The notes under the pieces: model-generated
Told to the model about the DNA's origin: nothing
The model's database searches: none
The model's input: the letters and a program-made list of their open reading frames with translations, nothing else
Part shown: positions 36,601-45,961 of the stretch, in pieces
Numbering within the stretch: the stretch's first letter is position 1
Layout of the letters: every line of letters starts with the position of its first letter
Assembly (NCBI GenBank): GCA_022824185.1
Contig: JAJEAU010000013.1
Coordinates: 1-64,000 of the forward strand
DNA: 64,000 bases
Source of the DNA: Dehalococcoidia bacterium
GTDB taxonomy: Bacteria > Chloroflexota > Dehalococcoidia > Lucifugimonadales > Lucifugimonadaceae
Reading direction: 5' to 3'
Program-made: the position numbers and the translations under genes

Positions 36601-37654
36601 GTCGAGCAACGGCTCTCCGATCATCAACCTGTCGTTTACCAACAGCGCGGCGATCTGTCTGCCGGTGCCGAACGATTGGACGGACGCATTAGAAGCGATC
36701 AACGTGATGAGGATTTCGCCGTCGAACGTGCAGACGATTCTCGACTTGCCGGTCCGGTTCCAGCCAAACCCAGATTTCAACGATCCGGCTTCGGTCTGCG
36801 GTCACTCTGAACTGTTCGATGGTCAGATCTTCTTGGTGATCGCCGAAGAGGATGTTCCTGAGCCGACAGCAACTCCGATGCCGACAGAGACGCCCATCCC
36901 ACCGACCGCGACTCCGGTCCCGCCGACTGCGACATTGACGCCTACCGAGACGCCAGAGGCGACAGAGACGCCGACGGCAACTCCCGACCCAGAGACAGTG
37001 GTTGTCGTAAGCACCGCAACGCCGATGCCAACCGCGACACCAACTCCGACGCCGACGCCGGTACCCGCAACGGCCACATTTACTCCTACCTCGACGCCGA
37101 TGCCGACAAATACTCCAATGCCGACATCGACACCGGAACCGACGGCGACGTTTATACCAGTTCCGACCGAGCCGCCAGTCCCGACGGCGACACCGACGAG
37201 CATGCCGACGTCGATCGCGTTGCCAGCCGACACTCCGACAGCTACGCCTGAACCGACGAACACAACCGTTCCGACATCGGCACCGACTAACACGCCGGTA
37301 CCGCCCGTCGTTGTAGAGCGTGAAGCCGAACCCACGGCGACGCCTGAGCCGGTAGTCGAGCCCGAGGAGGACGAGGGCGACGGCATCAACGTGGCGATCC
37401 TGATCGCAGTGGTTGTAGTTCTGTTGCTTGGCGCTGTTGGCGTGGCCTACTTGCTGGCTTCGCAGATGCGGGAGGAACGAGACGCGCGAAGAGAACGAGA
37501 ACGGCCACAGCGCGTTGCAGAAGACTCTGGAGAGTCGGCGGTCGAAGAAGCTCCAGCGGCCAATGAAGGTCCGGCGGAAGGTGCCGACCCACCGGATGTC
37601 GAGACTCCGAATGAAGCGAACGACGCAGAGGATGATCTCCGCTTCGACCGATAG
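33695..37654 (+). CDS. Giant cell-surface protein with FnIII-like and cadherin-like domains and Pro/Thr stalk
   Basis: A 1319-residue surface protein. An N-terminal hydrophobic helix (IVAAVLLVSGLAALSFVVAS, about residues 24-43) is a signal or anchor. Then come fibronectin-III-like beta units marked by repeated NVELWDHEGGILVTW, DIRVLGGDSRLLVSW and DFVVVPGNQRLHVSW, and two cadherin-like modules with LDFETQEDYTLTVRVTD and LDFETLETYALVLEASD (calcium-type DxD motifs, about 385-480 and 575-675). A PT-rich stalk (about 1055-1210) leads to a transmembrane helix (VAILIAVVVVLLLGAVGVAYLLA) and a charged cytoplasmic tail. Likely adhesion. The next gene is a paralog, separated by 115 bases. Confidence 0.8.
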   Translation: MPYGHIHRVNDGGFGANISQLVRIVAAVLLVSGLAALSFVVASVQSGERVLGQGSGTACDNPDREPLEPRNVELWDHEGGILVTWDVCPSHRYDIRYRERSQSPANPFQWPNTKNAGNSGYFDITGLDNNERHVVQIRPVHVRDNVFDEGSWSDDYFGTPRRCGDLPETPNDIRVLGGDSRLLVSWSSCDGMRNQIRWREIVDGRARDWVDYESVGTSESFAIEGLTNGSEYDVQLRSVFRNPAPVIKPNREPYMSEWSVPVNGRPTSKCPAGKPVVPQDFVVVPGNQRLHVSWRPCPSHEYQVAYASRDNLPSDWATGGIWRNVDAGNHEIRSLTNGTRYEVRVRSRLDGDLSGITGGYVAAPEDPIDPNRAPRFTDVPSRISVVENQNYDNPIATIEAADPDRNDELRYEIVAPIPKPDIFPFAINVRDGEIYLFGKLDFETQEDYTLTVRVTDLAGEEDEAEIRVSVIDLAGPPEPIFSRVCSTASGTTVTWNRNNAKYDYELQRRSADAGSVGARWIDEPIDGTINLPNNTAWVFQVRAIDKVTREQSKWSSQEAVFAGGGETNNAPKFRSEMFEFEVLEEQEGGVHVGWVLADDEDRFSSLRYRVDETTPENAPFDVHPFTGALTTTGRLDFETLETYALVLEASDLCGSRDYTDVVVTVLDDPNIDAIPLVPNAPAIIARHEQVVVLWPTNYEDRYDLDWRRINDQYLSRPKDTNASMPRVVDLPEGDGAYAFRLRRVNQLGDVGDWSEETVVDPNVAAPSVDPVDTPRQGQTIGGVSTFLDGITLRPGQSTRLGINLYGIDGQLNNSLFDVDDVHVRWRINDGDISDENGRVVTYSAPKDAGVYDISIVVREQVPGGLVQLNTEMAVHVIGDNQFVNPYRSPEEIPEEVELGGVNYGVISYFQPIEYRPPQSPKALFKAREKSIPSFEWVGVHITPGDAASLVEWQVPGYVAIGDIFTADFVSSNGSPIINLSFTNSAAICLPVPNDWTDALEAINVMRISPSNVQTILDLPVRFQPNPDFNDPASVCGHSELFDGQIFLVIAEEDVPEPTATPMPTETPIPPTATPVPPTATLTPTETPEATETPTATPDPETVVVVSTATPMPTATPTPTPTPVPATATFTPTSTPMPTNTPMPTSTPEPTATFIPVPTEPPVPTATPTSMPTSIALPADTPTATPEPTNTTVPTSAPTNTPVPPVVVEREAEPTATPEPVVEPEEDEGDGINVAILIAVVVVLLLGAVGVAYLLASQMREERDARRERERPQRVAEDSGESAVEEAPAANEGPAEGADPPDVETPNEANDAEDDLRFDR
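36850..37320 (+). repeat. Pro/Thr low-complexity stalk-coding repeat
   Basis: Degenerate CCGAC(N)GC(N)AC(N) short-period repeat encoding PTATPTP-type residues in the stalk of the 1319-residue surface protein. Confidence 0.7.
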
Positions 37655-37769
37655 GGCGTTCTGGAATTGCCGAATATGGCGCGTGGTAAACCGCTGATTG
37701 TTGCGTTTCCACTTTGCTATGTTTACGCCATCGAGTCGACTTCCCTGGCGGAATGCTGTTTGAAGCCCG

Positions 37770-40700
37770 ATGAAATACGCGTTGCTTAGTAGGAATTTGA
37801 GTGCATCCGCACGCCCTCCGATAAATCGCTTAACGGCGATTTCGATGTTCGCTTTCCTATTGTTCGCCGCCGCCAACGCGGTCGCACTATTGGCTTCGAG
37901 CGATTCGGGCCGGGTTATGGCGGAACATTCGGAGACGCCCGCGCACCTAGCGGTTGTCCCGGGCAACGGGCGGCTGTTCGTGTCGTGGCGTCCGGACCCG
38001 GAGCACACCTATCATTTGGAGTGGCGCGCGGCAGGGAACAGCGGCACACGATGGAATCTGGTGCAGGACCCGGGAGATTACCGGTATGAGATCACCGGTC
38101 TGGCCAACGGCACCGACTACGAGGTGCGGATGCGAGGAATGGCGCCTCACAGTTCTACGGCGTCGGCGAATATTTGGAGCGCATGGACGGAGATCGAATC
38201 TGCCGAGCCGCGTGCACTGGCGGGTTCAAGCAACGATACACCAACGTGGCGAACCACCGTCAACTCGTTGACACTCCAAGAGAACCGGGTGTATCTCGGT
38301 GCGATCGCCAGGTTTGAAGCGATCGCCGGTGATACGAACGATGTGGTGAACTACGAGCTGTTGAATCCGGTACGCGGGCCGTTTGCGATCAATGCGGAGA
38401 ACGGCGAGGTTTATGTCTATGAACTGCTCGATTTCGAGACGGTCGAGGAGTACACGATCAATGTGGGTGCGACCGATTTGGGCGGAGCTTCGATCAGGCA
38501 TGTCCTAAAGATTGAAGTAGAGGACATTGAAGGTCCGGCGATCCCGAATGTCACGCAGGTCTGCGGTGGCAACGGTCTAGCGTTATTGGTTTGGGATCAG
38601 GTCAACACGTCGACGTACGACATTCAGTGGGCGCGCTACGAAAACGGCGTCTTCAACTACAGTTCGGCATCGTCGCGGAACGTTGTTGACATAGATGCTG
38701 ACCGTTGGCTCGTTGAAGGGTTAGCGAACGGGGCTGAGTGGGTGTTCCACGTTCGAGCGGTGGACAAGGCGACTCGTGAACAGTCGAAATGGTCTGCGGA
38801 TTTCGTCGTAGTTCCATCGGTCGACGAGACGCGTGCGAACAATCCTCCAGCATTCCGCCAGGAATCCTACGAGTTTGATGTCAGAGAGGAACAGGCAGCG
38901 GGATTGAGCGTGGCAACGTTGAACGCGACCGACCCTGACCCATACTCGCAGCTCCGCTATTTCATCGGGGAGACAGACCCTCCTAACGCTCCATTTGCAA
39001 TCAACGAGTTCACCGGTGAGATCACTACGACCGAGCAGCTCGATTATGAATCGGTCGCGTCGTGGACGCTCGACGTCTCCGCGCGGGATCTATGCGGGCT
39101 GAGGACTGAAACCGAAGTGATCGTGGCGGTCACGAACGCAATCGAGGTCGATGTTCCTGCAACCAAACCGATGGCTCCGGCAGTGGCGACAGGCCATCAA
39201 CAGATCGTCGTCCTATGGGACAACTTCACTGACTTCAAGTTCGATCTGGACTGGCGGCGAGAGGATGAGAGATACGGCCTGATAGCCAAGGACGAGAACG
39301 CTTCGTCGCCGCGTGTGGTTGAGGTGGATGATCTTGACGTGCGGTACGCGTTCAGGATCCGCGGACGCAATTTGCTTGGCCAGACCGGTCCGTGGTCCGA
39401 AGAAACGTTTGCAACACCGTTGGATGAGGCTCCGACGATATTGCCTATCGTCAATCCGCGCGAGGGCGCAGTTTTGGGTGATGTTGTCCCCTATCATGAC
39501 GCCATCAATTTGCGGAAGGGACAGGATGTTTTCGTCGGCGTCAATATGTTCACCATAGACGGCACGCTGGACAACTCCTTGGCCGATCGCGAAGACGTGT
39601 CCATCCACTGGACCGCTTCGATCGGCGACATCGAAGACTCCGATGGTCGGTCGACGCTGTACACCGCTCCGCATCGCGTGGGCGATTTTGCGGTGCGAGT
39701 TTCGATCACGCAGGCGATACCGGGTGGCGCAGTTGAGGTGAGGAAACGGATACCTGTGCGTGTGTTGGGTGAAGCCGATGAGATTACAACGCTGGCTGAC
39801 AACATGGTGGCGCCCGAAACGTTGACCTACCGCGGCGACAACTATGCTGTAGCCACTTACCGACGCGGAGGTTTGTACGAGGTCGATGGGACGACGGGCG
39901 CATCGTTCTCCGTACCCCCGTTGTCGATACCCGCACGGGACTGGATCGGCGTGAGATTGTTCGAAGGTTCTGAAGCGACCGCGGTGCAAGCCGACGTGCG
40001 GCGTTTCGACACGATCGGGAACTGGTACCAAGTCCTTTACATCTACTCGAACGAGTTGCCAATCGAGGATCTGGCGTTCACGCCACACGCCGAGATATGT
40101 CTCCCGGTACCTGCGACGGTTCCGCCTGCGCTGCTCGACGATGTCGAGATCATGCTGCTGCCAGATGACGGCGTGCAACAACTTTTGAACTCGCCAACAC
40201 GGCATAGCGCGAATATCGAGACGGGATCGATAGGCCAGGTCTGTGCCCGCGCATCAACTTTCGATGGTTTGATCTTCTTGGTGCTGCCGGAATCTCTGCA
40301 ACCGACCGCTACCCCGATCCCGCCAACCGAAACACCCGAACCTACGCCTACTCCGGTGACACCGACGGCGACGCCCGAGCCTACCTCAACCCCGCTGCCT
40401 CCGCCCTCGCCGACTCCGGTGGTTTTGCCGCCGACGGCTACTCCAGTGCCGACCGAAACGCCGGTTCCGACTGCGACGCCTACTCCGCAACCGACGGATA
40501 CGCCCACGGCGGTCCCGACCGATACGCCTACCCCTGCCCCAACGGCAACAAATACGGCTACTCCGGTTCCGACCGACACACCGACGCCTACCGCGACGGC
40601 GACTTACACTCCAGAGCCGACAAGCACATCGACGCCAACGGCCACGCCAGAACCGACCAGCACGTTTACGCCGGTTCCGACTGACACGCCCGCGCCGACC

Positions 40701-41018
40701 GCAGTGCCGACTGACACTCCAATCCCAGAGCCGACGGCTACTCCGGTACCGCCGATCGAGGAAGAACTAGACACAGGTGCGAATGCTTGGATCTGGGCGA
40801 TCATCGTGATGGCCATCGTGGCGATCGTGATCGGTGGTGGTGCGGTGTTCTACCGGTCAAGAATCAGTGCGCCTCGCCCGGTCGCGGACCCTGAGGCCGC
40901 AGTTGTCGAAGCGTTAGACCTTGACGAAGATTCATCCGACGATGATGACGATGATCCACCATCGCGGTCGGACGACGATTACGAAGTGTTGCGCTACGAT
41001 ATGCCGACGGGCAGATGA
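37770..41018 (+). CDS. Giant cell-surface protein, paralog, FnIII/cadherin-like with Pro/Thr stalk
   Basis: A 1082-residue paralog of the preceding gene. A signal-like helix ([21 protein letters not shown], about residues 24-44) precedes a FnIII-like unit ([15 protein letters not shown]), and two cadherin-like modules ([41 protein letters not shown]). The shared C-terminal globular part includes [20 protein letters not shown], matching GDISDENGRVVTYSAPKDAG in the other protein. The PT stalk (about 850-995), a transmembrane helix ([21 protein letters not shown]) and an acidic Asp-rich tail complete it. It lacks the first FnIII units of the longer protein, implying duplication followed by gain or loss of modules. 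Confidence 0.8.
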   Translation: MKYALLSRNLSASARPPINRLTAISMFAFLLFAAANAVALLASSDSGRVMAEHSETPAHLAVVPGNGRLFVSWRPDPEHTYHLEWRAAGNSGTRWNLVQDPGDYRYEITGLANGTDYEVRMRGMAPHSSTASANIWSAWTEIESAEPRALAGSSNDTPTWRTTVNSLTLQENRVYLGAIARFEAIAGDTNDVVNYELLNPVRGPFAINAENGEVYVYELLDFETVEEYTINVGATDLGGASIRHVLKIEVEDIEGPAIPNVTQVCGGNGLALLVWDQVNTSTYDIQWARYENGVFNYSSASSRNVVDIDADRWLVEGLANGAEWVFHVRAVDKATREQSKWSADFVVVPSVDETRANNPPAFRQESYEFDVREEQAAGLSVATLNATDPDPYSQLRYFIGETDPPNAPFAINEFTGEITTTEQLDYESVASWTLDVSARDLCGLRTETEVIVAVTNAIEVDVPATKPMAPAVATGHQQIVVLWDNFTDFKFDLDWRREDERYGLIAKDENASSPRVVEVDDLDVRYAFRIRGRNLLGQTGPWSEETFATPLDEAPTILPIVNPREGAVLGDVVPYHDAINLRKGQDVFVGVNMFTIDGTLDNSLADREDVSIHWTASIGDIEDSDGRSTLYTAPHRVGDFAVRVSITQAIPGGAVEVRKRIPVRVLGEADEITTLADNMVAPETLTYRGDNYAVATYRRGGLYEVDGTTGASFSVPPLSIPARDWIGVRLFEGSEATAVQADVRRFDTIGNWYQVLYIYSNELPIEDLAFTPHAEICLPVPATVPPALLDDVEIMLLPDDGVQQLLNSPTRHSANIETGSIGQVCARASTFDGLIFLVLPESLQPTATPIPPTETPEPTPTPVTPTATPEPTSTPLPPPSPTPVVLPPTATPVPTETPVPTATPTPQPTDTPTAVPTDTPTPAPTATNTATPVPTDTPTPTATATYTPEPTSTSTPTATPEPTSTFTPVPTDTPAPTAVPTDTPIPEPTATPVPPIEEELDTGANAWIWAIIVMAIVAIVIGGGAVFYRSRISAPRPVADPEAAVVEALDLDEDSSDDDDDDPPSRSDDDYEVLRYDMPTGR
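40300..40760 (+). repeat. Pro/Thr low-complexity stalk-coding repeat
   Basis: Short-period repeat ([11 protein letters not shown]-like codons) encoding the stalk of the 1082-residue surface protein; parallel to the tract at 36850-37320. Confidence 0.7.
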
Positions 41019-41085
41019 GTTAAACGCTCGAAGCGCTGAGTGGCGCGCACAGTCAAGGGTGAAGGTTCGACTGAGCGAGAGTGGA

Positions 41086-41162
<77 letters not shown>

Positions 41163-41250
41163 ACGTTAACCTCGATTATACGCTGGACGCCTCAATCGAC
41201 TACCAGAGTGTTGCCCCCGATTAGCGTCGACGGATCGCCGTAAATCGCGT

Positions 41251-42246
41251 CTACGAAGGATCGCCGAAGCGCGAGAACGAGAGGACCGACGCGCCGATCA
41301 GACTCACGTCGTCGCCGAGTTCGGTGACGGATACCGGAATGCCTCGGGTTCGATAGCGGGGAAGGCCGTAGGTTCGGACCGCGTCGATGACTTCGTCCCA
41401 GCGACTCTGCAGGCTGTGGACTACGCCGCCTCCGACAATGATGCCGTCGGGATCGAGAACTGCGAGGATGCTGGCCAATCCCCGACCAACGTTTTCGATT
41501 ACCTGCCGGATCACCTGCTCGGCGACGGGGTCGCCTCGTTCCGCGGCTTGAAACGCGATACGGGCATCGATGTCATCGATCTGGCCGCCAGCGAGTTCGA
41601 CGAGTTTCGTGGCATTTGCGGGATCGTCAGTTGCCGCTTGGCGCGCCATCCGACCTATGTTGGGTCCTGAGGCGTTGCCCTCGAAACATCCATGGCAACC
41701 GACACCGCAACTGAGGGCATCAGCATCCGTGCGGACGGTGATGTGCCCGAGTTCACCTGCCTGCCCAGTCGAGCCAGTGACCATTTGACCGTTGGCGACG
41801 ATGCCGCCTCCGATGCCGGTGCTGATGGTGACATAGACAAGGTTCTGGGAGCCTTTGAATGGACCGAAACGAGTCTCCGCGAGGGCGGCCAACGTGGCGT
41901 CGTGTCCGATAGCGACTGGAAGACCCGTGAGCCGTTCCAAGTCAGGTTTCATCGTTTTGCCGTGCCAACCTGTGAGGTTAGGCGGGTGGTCGTAAGTGCC
42001 CGGTTCAGGGTTGATGGGGCCGGCAGTCGAGACGGCGAGTCCGACAACACCATCGGCGTCGGAAGTGACTTCGTGGACCTGGTCCGATAAACGAGCGGCG
42101 GCGTCTTCGATACCGCGTTCGGGGAGAGTCTGCCCTACCGATTCGTTTAAGATGTTGCCGTCGCGGTCAACGAGAGCGGCACGGATCTGAGTCCCGCCAA
42201 TGTCTCCGGCGGCGGTGAGTTCGGAGGCGCTGTCCTTTTTGATCAT
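41251..42246 (-). CDS. ROK family sugar kinase (glucokinase-like)
   Basis: A 331-residue ROK-family protein that probably phosphorylates glucose or a related hexose with ATP. The N-terminal phosphate-binding loop is AAGDIGGTQIRAALVDRDG (about residues 12-30), GHDATLAALAETRFG holds the catalytic-Asp region, and the zinc-binding ROK signature reads CGVGCHGCFEGNASG (three Cys plus an upstream His). No helix-turn-helix precedes the kinase domain, so it is an enzyme rather than a repressor. It is divergent from a GH63-like glycosidase gene with only 34 bases between starts, suggesting joint use of sugar released from a glucoside. Confidence 0.88.
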   Translation of the reverse strand: MIKKDSASELTAAGDIGGTQIRAALVDRDGNILNESVGQTLPERGIEDAAARLSDQVHEVTSDADGVVGLAVSTAGPINPEPGTYDHPPNLTGWHGKTMKPDLERLTGLPVAIGHDATLAALAETRFGPFKGSQNLVYVTISTGIGGGIVANGQMVTGSTGQAGELGHITVRTDADALSCGVGCHGCFEGNASGPNIGRMARQAATDDPANATKLVELAGGQIDDIDARIAFQAAERGDPVAEQVIRQVIENVGRGLASILAVLDPDGIIVGGGVVHSLQSRWDEVIDAVRTYGLPRYRTRGIPVSVTELGDDVSLIGASVLSFSRFGDPS

Positions 42247-42280
42247 AGAGAGATGTTAAACCCATACAAGCGGAGAGATT

Positions 42281-43558
42281 TTGGTTAACCTGCCAACCAT
42301 GAATGCGGAAGAGCTTCGGTCACGTGCCTTGGACCAAATGCTGAGCAACGTCCGGTCCGGCGTGGATCCTTACTATGGTCAGCGGTTCACGTATGTGAAG
42401 CCGTCGGCTGGGCGATACGAATGGCAGTGGTTCTGGGATTCGTGCTTTCATGCGATCGCCCTCGCGACGTTGGATGTGGAGTTGGCCAAGGCCGAGTTGA
42501 TCACGCTGTTGATACCTCAACGTTCTGATGGTTTCGTAGGGCACATCACCTATTGGGGACGTTGGGGCGCGTTGGCGAGTGCCGCAGCCGGTCAGAGCAG
42601 TTTCGGTGACTGGCGAAGGCGCAACACAGGGATGATCCAACCGCCGGTGTTGGCCCATGCGCTGTTGCGGATTGTCGAGGAATCCGGAGACTTGGAGTTC
42701 GCCCGTGAGACTCTGCCTCGGGTTCGACGGTTTTATGAATGGTTGAGCAGCGAGCGAGATCCGGATGGAGACGGATTGATCGGGGTTGTCTCGCCTTACG
42801 AGTGTGGGTTGGACAACTCGCCGGCGTACGATGCGGAACTCGGCTTGGAGATGCCGGGTCGACGTCAACTGCTATGGAAGAATTGGTTGCTGGATTGGCA
42901 CAACGCGATCTTCGGCAAGGGACACGATTACCTGCTACTGCGGGAACGGAACCGATTCGTGTTAATCGAGCCGTTTATGAACGCGGTATACGCGGATGCC
43001 TGGGATGCGATCAGGATGATGCACGAGTTGCTAGACCAAGGCGACCAGGCGGTTTCAGCACGCGAGATGCGCGACCGCACGACACGGGCTTTGAACGAGG
43101 AGTGTTGGGACGAGAAGTTGGGTCGATGGATCTATCTGAGAGGCAGGGACAGGATTCGTGAGGATACGCTGGCCGTCGGATCGATATTCCCGTTGATCAT
43201 CGGAGGACAGGACCCCGAAAAGGTCGCCGAGGTGGTTGAACGGCACCTGACGAATGAGGAAGAGTTTTGGACGGATTATCCGGTGCCGAGCGTGGCGATT
43301 TCAGAGCCGACGTTTGACGCCGAGGGCGAGTCGACGATCTGGCGCGGACCAGTGTGTCTCAATCTGAACTGGTTGCTGGCGAGAGGGCTGCGTCGGCACG
43401 GATTCGACGAATTCGCTCAGGTGATCGAGACGAAATCGGTCGAGATGGCGAGTCGCGACTTCAGAGAGTTTTATTCGCCGTTGACCGGTCGCGGTCTGAG
43501 GGGCACCGATTTCGGTTGGGCGACCGTGGCGGTGGATATGTTGGACGACGCAGGGTAG
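42281..43558 (+). CDS. GH63-like (alpha/alpha)6 glycosidase (glucosyl-/mannosylglycerate hydrolase or trehalase-like)
   Basis: A 425-residue glycoside hydrolase with features of the GH63/MGH and trehalase group: YEWQWFWDSCFHAIAL (about residues 48-63), NTGMIQPPVLAHAL, YECGLDNSPAYD (general-acid Asp in the GLDNSP motif, about 171-176), and the late REFYSPLTGRGLRG holding the candidate base Glu. The WRGPVCLNLNWLL segment is typical as well. Related enzymes hydrolyse glucosylglycerate, mannosylglycerate or alpha-glucosides. The start is TTG at 42281 after GGAGAG, or ATG at 42299. It sits divergent to a ROK kinase; the stop abuts the convergent phoU stop with no gap. Confidence 0.78.
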   Translation: MVNLPTMNAEELRSRALDQMLSNVRSGVDPYYGQRFTYVKPSAGRYEWQWFWDSCFHAIALATLDVELAKAELITLLIPQRSDGFVGHITYWGRWGALASAAAGQSSFGDWRRRNTGMIQPPVLAHALLRIVEESGDLEFARETLPRVRRFYEWLSSERDPDGDGLIGVVSPYECGLDNSPAYDAELGLEMPGRRQLLWKNWLLDWHNAIFGKGHDYLLLRERNRFVLIEPFMNAVYADAWDAIRMMHELLDQGDQAVSAREMRDRTTRALNEECWDEKLGRWIYLRGRDRIREDTLAVGSIFPLIIGGQDPEKVAEVVERHLTNEEEFWTDYPVPSVAISEPTFDAEGESTIWRGPVCLNLNWLLARGLRRHGFDEFAQVIETKSVEMASRDFREFYSPLTGRGLRGTDFGWATVAVDMLDDAG

Positions 43559-44260
43559 TCAGCCGCGAACGGCAGCCTGGGCTTCGGCGTTACCACCGAC
43601 GATGACGCCGGTGGACATGAAGATCGACCGCTCGGCGATGTTGGTTGCCCGGTCAGCGACGCGTTCCAGGTTGTGAGCAACCCATAGCAGATAGGTCGCC
43701 CTCGTCGCCCGGGAACGGTCGTCTTCCACGAGGCTCAGGACTTCGGACTGAAACTGGTGATAGAGGCGGTCGACTTCGTCATCGTCGTTTTCGATCTCGA
43801 TGGCGATACGGGAGGATTCTTCACGGTCGGAGGTCGTCATGGCATCAATGCTGCGTTTCATCATCGATACGGCGAGCTCGGCCATCCTCGTAATGTCATC
43901 GATCTCTTGGAGAGCGGATTCGTGCCCCATGTTGATCGTGACTTTGGCGATACCTTCGGCATAGTCACCCATCCGCTCAAGCTCGTTTGCGATGAACATC
44001 ATGCCAACGATTTTCCTGAGATCAGTGGCGAGCGGCGCTTGGCGACGGATCTGCTCGACGCAATCGTTTTGGACCTTGGTTTCCAATTCGTCGATGCGAT
44101 CGTCCTCTTCGATGATCTCCCGCGACAGATCTAGGTCGCTGTACCGGAGGGCGCGAACCGATTTGTGGATCGCCGTTTCGACGAGCCCGCCAAGTAAGAC
44201 GATTTCGGCTTCGAGTTGTCCGAGACTGTAGTCGAGTTGTTCGTTGGGCACGCTTTGCAA
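43559..44260 (-). CDS. phoU: Phosphate-signalling regulator PhoU
   Basis: A 233-residue all-helical protein with two tandem PhoU domains. The metal-binding signatures are FIANELERMGDYAEGIAK (about residues 89-106) and WVAHNLERVADRATNIAE (about 192-209), matching E/N-R-x-x-D-x-A-x-N-I. PhoU connects Pst transport to phosphate control of the PhoR/PhoB system. It follows pstB by 11 bases in the usual pstB-phoU order, but pstSCA are not in the window. Confidence 0.93.
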   Translation of the reverse strand: MQSVPNEQLDYSLGQLEAEIVLLGGLVETAIHKSVRALRYSDLDLSREIIEEDDRIDELETKVQNDCVEQIRRQAPLATDLRKIVGMMFIANELERMGDYAEGIAKVTINMGHESALQEIDDITRMAELAVSMMKRSIDAMTTSDREESSRIAIEIENDDDEVDRLYHQFQSEVLSLVEDDRSRATRATYLLWVAHNLERVADRATNIAERSIFMSTGVIVGGNAEAQAAVRG

Positions 44261-44271
44261 GCCTCTCTTTT

Positions 44272-45066
44272 CTATCCGATCCGGCCAGTCACGTATGCTT
44301 CGGTGCGAGGATCGACAGGATTGCCGAAAACTTGTTCGTTAGTCCCGTATTCGATAAGGTGTCCGACGCGGTCTTCGCCGACCATCATGACGGCCGAGTA
44401 ATCTGAGACCCGGGTTGCCTGCTGCATGTTGTGGGTGACGATGATTATCGTGACTTCCTGCGAGAGCTCCCGGATCAGATCTTCGATGGCTTGCGTCGAG
44501 ATCGGGTCAAGCGCAGAAGCGGGTTCATCCATCAGCACGACATCCGGGTCGACGGCGAGTGCGCGTGCGATGCAGAGCCGTTGTTGCTGTCCGCCGGATA
44601 TGGCGAGGCCGCTTTCGTTAAGTCGATCCTTAACTTCGTCCCACAGAGCGGCTCGACGGAGCGATTCTTCCACAACTTTGTCGAGATCATCGGTTAACCC
44701 ATTGACCCTTGGGCCGAACGCCACGTTGTCGTAGATGCTCTTCGGGAACGGGTTGGGCCGTTGGAAGACCATGCCGATGCGAAAACGGATATCGGTGGCG
44801 TCGACCTCGTCGTCGTAGACGTTGAGGCCTTGGTACTTGATGTTGCCCGTGACGCTGGTGCCCGGAATCAGGTCGTTCATCCGATTGAAACACCGCAACA
44901 CTGTGCTTTTGCCGCAACCCGACGGTCCGATCAGGGACACGATCGCGTTTCGGGGGATCTGGACGGAAACGTCTTCCACAGCCAGCGTGGGGCCGTAGTG
45001 GACGGTCATGTTTTCGGCTTCGAGAACGAGTTCCTCGTTGTCGAAGGTGATGATCGATTCTTGCAT
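44272..45066 (-). CDS. pstB: Phosphate ABC transporter ATP-binding protein PstB
   Basis: A 264-residue ATPase. The preferred ATG at 45066 gives [20 protein letters not shown] and a normal PstB length; an in-frame start at 45135 would add 23 residues. Walker A is GPSGCGKST, PstB-specific [12 protein letters not shown] follows, then [21 protein letters not shown] (diagnostic Q-loop), signature [33 protein letters not shown], and switch THNMQQA. It powers inorganic phosphate uptake. The PstA/PstC permeases and PstS are absent here and must lie elsewhere. Confidence 0.94.
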   Translation of the reverse strand: MQESIITFDNEELVLEAENMTVHYGPTLAVEDVSVQIPRNAIVSLIGPSGCGKSTVLRCFNRMNDLIPGTSVTGNIKYQGLNVYDDEVDATDIRFRIGMVFQRPNPFPKSIYDNVAFGPRVNGLTDDLDKVVEESLRRAALWDEVKDRLNESGLAISGGQQQRLCIARALAVDPDVVLMDEPASALDPISTQAIEDLIRELSQEVTIIIVTHNMQQATRVSDYSAVMMVGEDRVGHLIEYGTNEQVFGNPVDPRTEAYVTGRIG

Positions 45067-45145
45067 GGCGTGAAATGCTATTTCTCTTATGTAAAGCGTG
45101 ATTTGCATCGGTGCGCGTTGTGCGCTGCCGAACAACCAGAACTTC

Positions 45146-45955
45146 TTAGGCTAAACCCACCTCGTACAACCGCTCATATCTGGTTGGCCGATTGTAGTGG
45201 AGATGGCTACGCATCAAAACGATCCTGTTCACCGGCACCTCGACCTCCGGTCTGCCATCCCCGGAGGCCCTCGCCTCCAGCCACCGTTCGCCGATCGCGG
45301 CCAAAACGCGCTTCTGCGTCCCGCTTCTGACCCGACCCACCGTCACATGAGGCGCAAACGCCCTGCGTTCTTCGGCGAACCCTAACTTGACCATTGCACC
45401 TTCCAGCCGCGTCGCCAGACTAGACATCCGGCGTAGGTCACCGTCTAATCCTGTCCACAACACCCTCGGCGTTCGATCCCCCGGAAAGCACCCGTTCGAA
45501 CCTAACGTCAGCTGCAACCTAGACGACCCCGCGGCGACATCGTCCAGTTCCTCACGCAAATGCCGCACGTCGTCCTGATGCACATCGCCCAAGAACTTCA
45601 ATGTGATGTGCATGTTGTCCGGCGCCGTCCATCGGACTGCGTCGAAGGCCACTGCTCCTCGAGACGGTCGACGCCTCTGTATTCCCCCGTACGACACCGC
45701 TCGCATCGACTTCGCCATCCCATCCAATACCCGCACTGCGCGCCTTGGCAACTGGACTGCCACAAACAATCGCCACCAGTTCAAGGCCTCAGCGGCCTCC
45801 GCCTCTTCGTCGACGCCCCCAGGCAGCAACACGGGATCGACCTCGATCCGCGTCGCACCTCGGCTCCGCGGCGGCGGACGATCGCTATTGTCATACCTTC
45901 GCTGCATCCAGTAATCATAGCCAATCGAGGCAGACGGACTCTTGGCGTTTAACAT
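45146..45955 (-). CDS. thpR: RNA 2',3'-cyclic phosphodiesterase (ThpR/LigT-like 2H phosphoesterase)
   Basis: A 269-residue member of the 2H phosphoesterase superfamily. The two catalytic motifs are HITLKFLG (about residues 116-123) and HVTVGRV (about 201-207). The family core starts at [13 protein letters not shown] (about 61), and the preceding 60 residues are a low-similarity, Arg/Glu-rich extension, so a later start is possible (ATG at 45907). The enzyme opens 2',3'-cyclic phosphates at RNA ends. It is divergent from an enolase-superfamily gene with 6 bases between the annotated starts, another hint that the true start lies inside. Confidence 0.85.
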   Translation of the reverse strand: MLNAKSPSASIGYDYWMQRRYDNSDRPPPRSRGATRIEVDPVLLPGGVDEEAEAAEALNWWRLFVAVQLPRRAVRVLDGMAKSMRAVSYGGIQRRRPSRGAVAFDAVRWTAPDNMHITLKFLGDVHQDDVRHLREELDDVAAGSSRLQLTLGSNGCFPGDRTPRVLWTGLDGDLRRMSSLATRLEGAMVKLGFAEERRAFAPHVTVGRVRSGTQKRVLAAIGERWLEARASGDGRPEVEVPVNRIVLMRSHLHYNRPTRYERLYEVGLA

Positions 45956-45961
45956 TTCATC

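Noticed and set aside
36850-37320. Short-period repeats as a CRISPR array
   Set aside because: The units are degenerate codon repeats inside an open frame, without conserved direct repeats or spacers.
36689-38008. 439-residue minus-strand frame spanning the two surface genes
   Set aside because: Antisense of the Pro/Thr stalk (RCRR-type repeats) with no recognisable feature.
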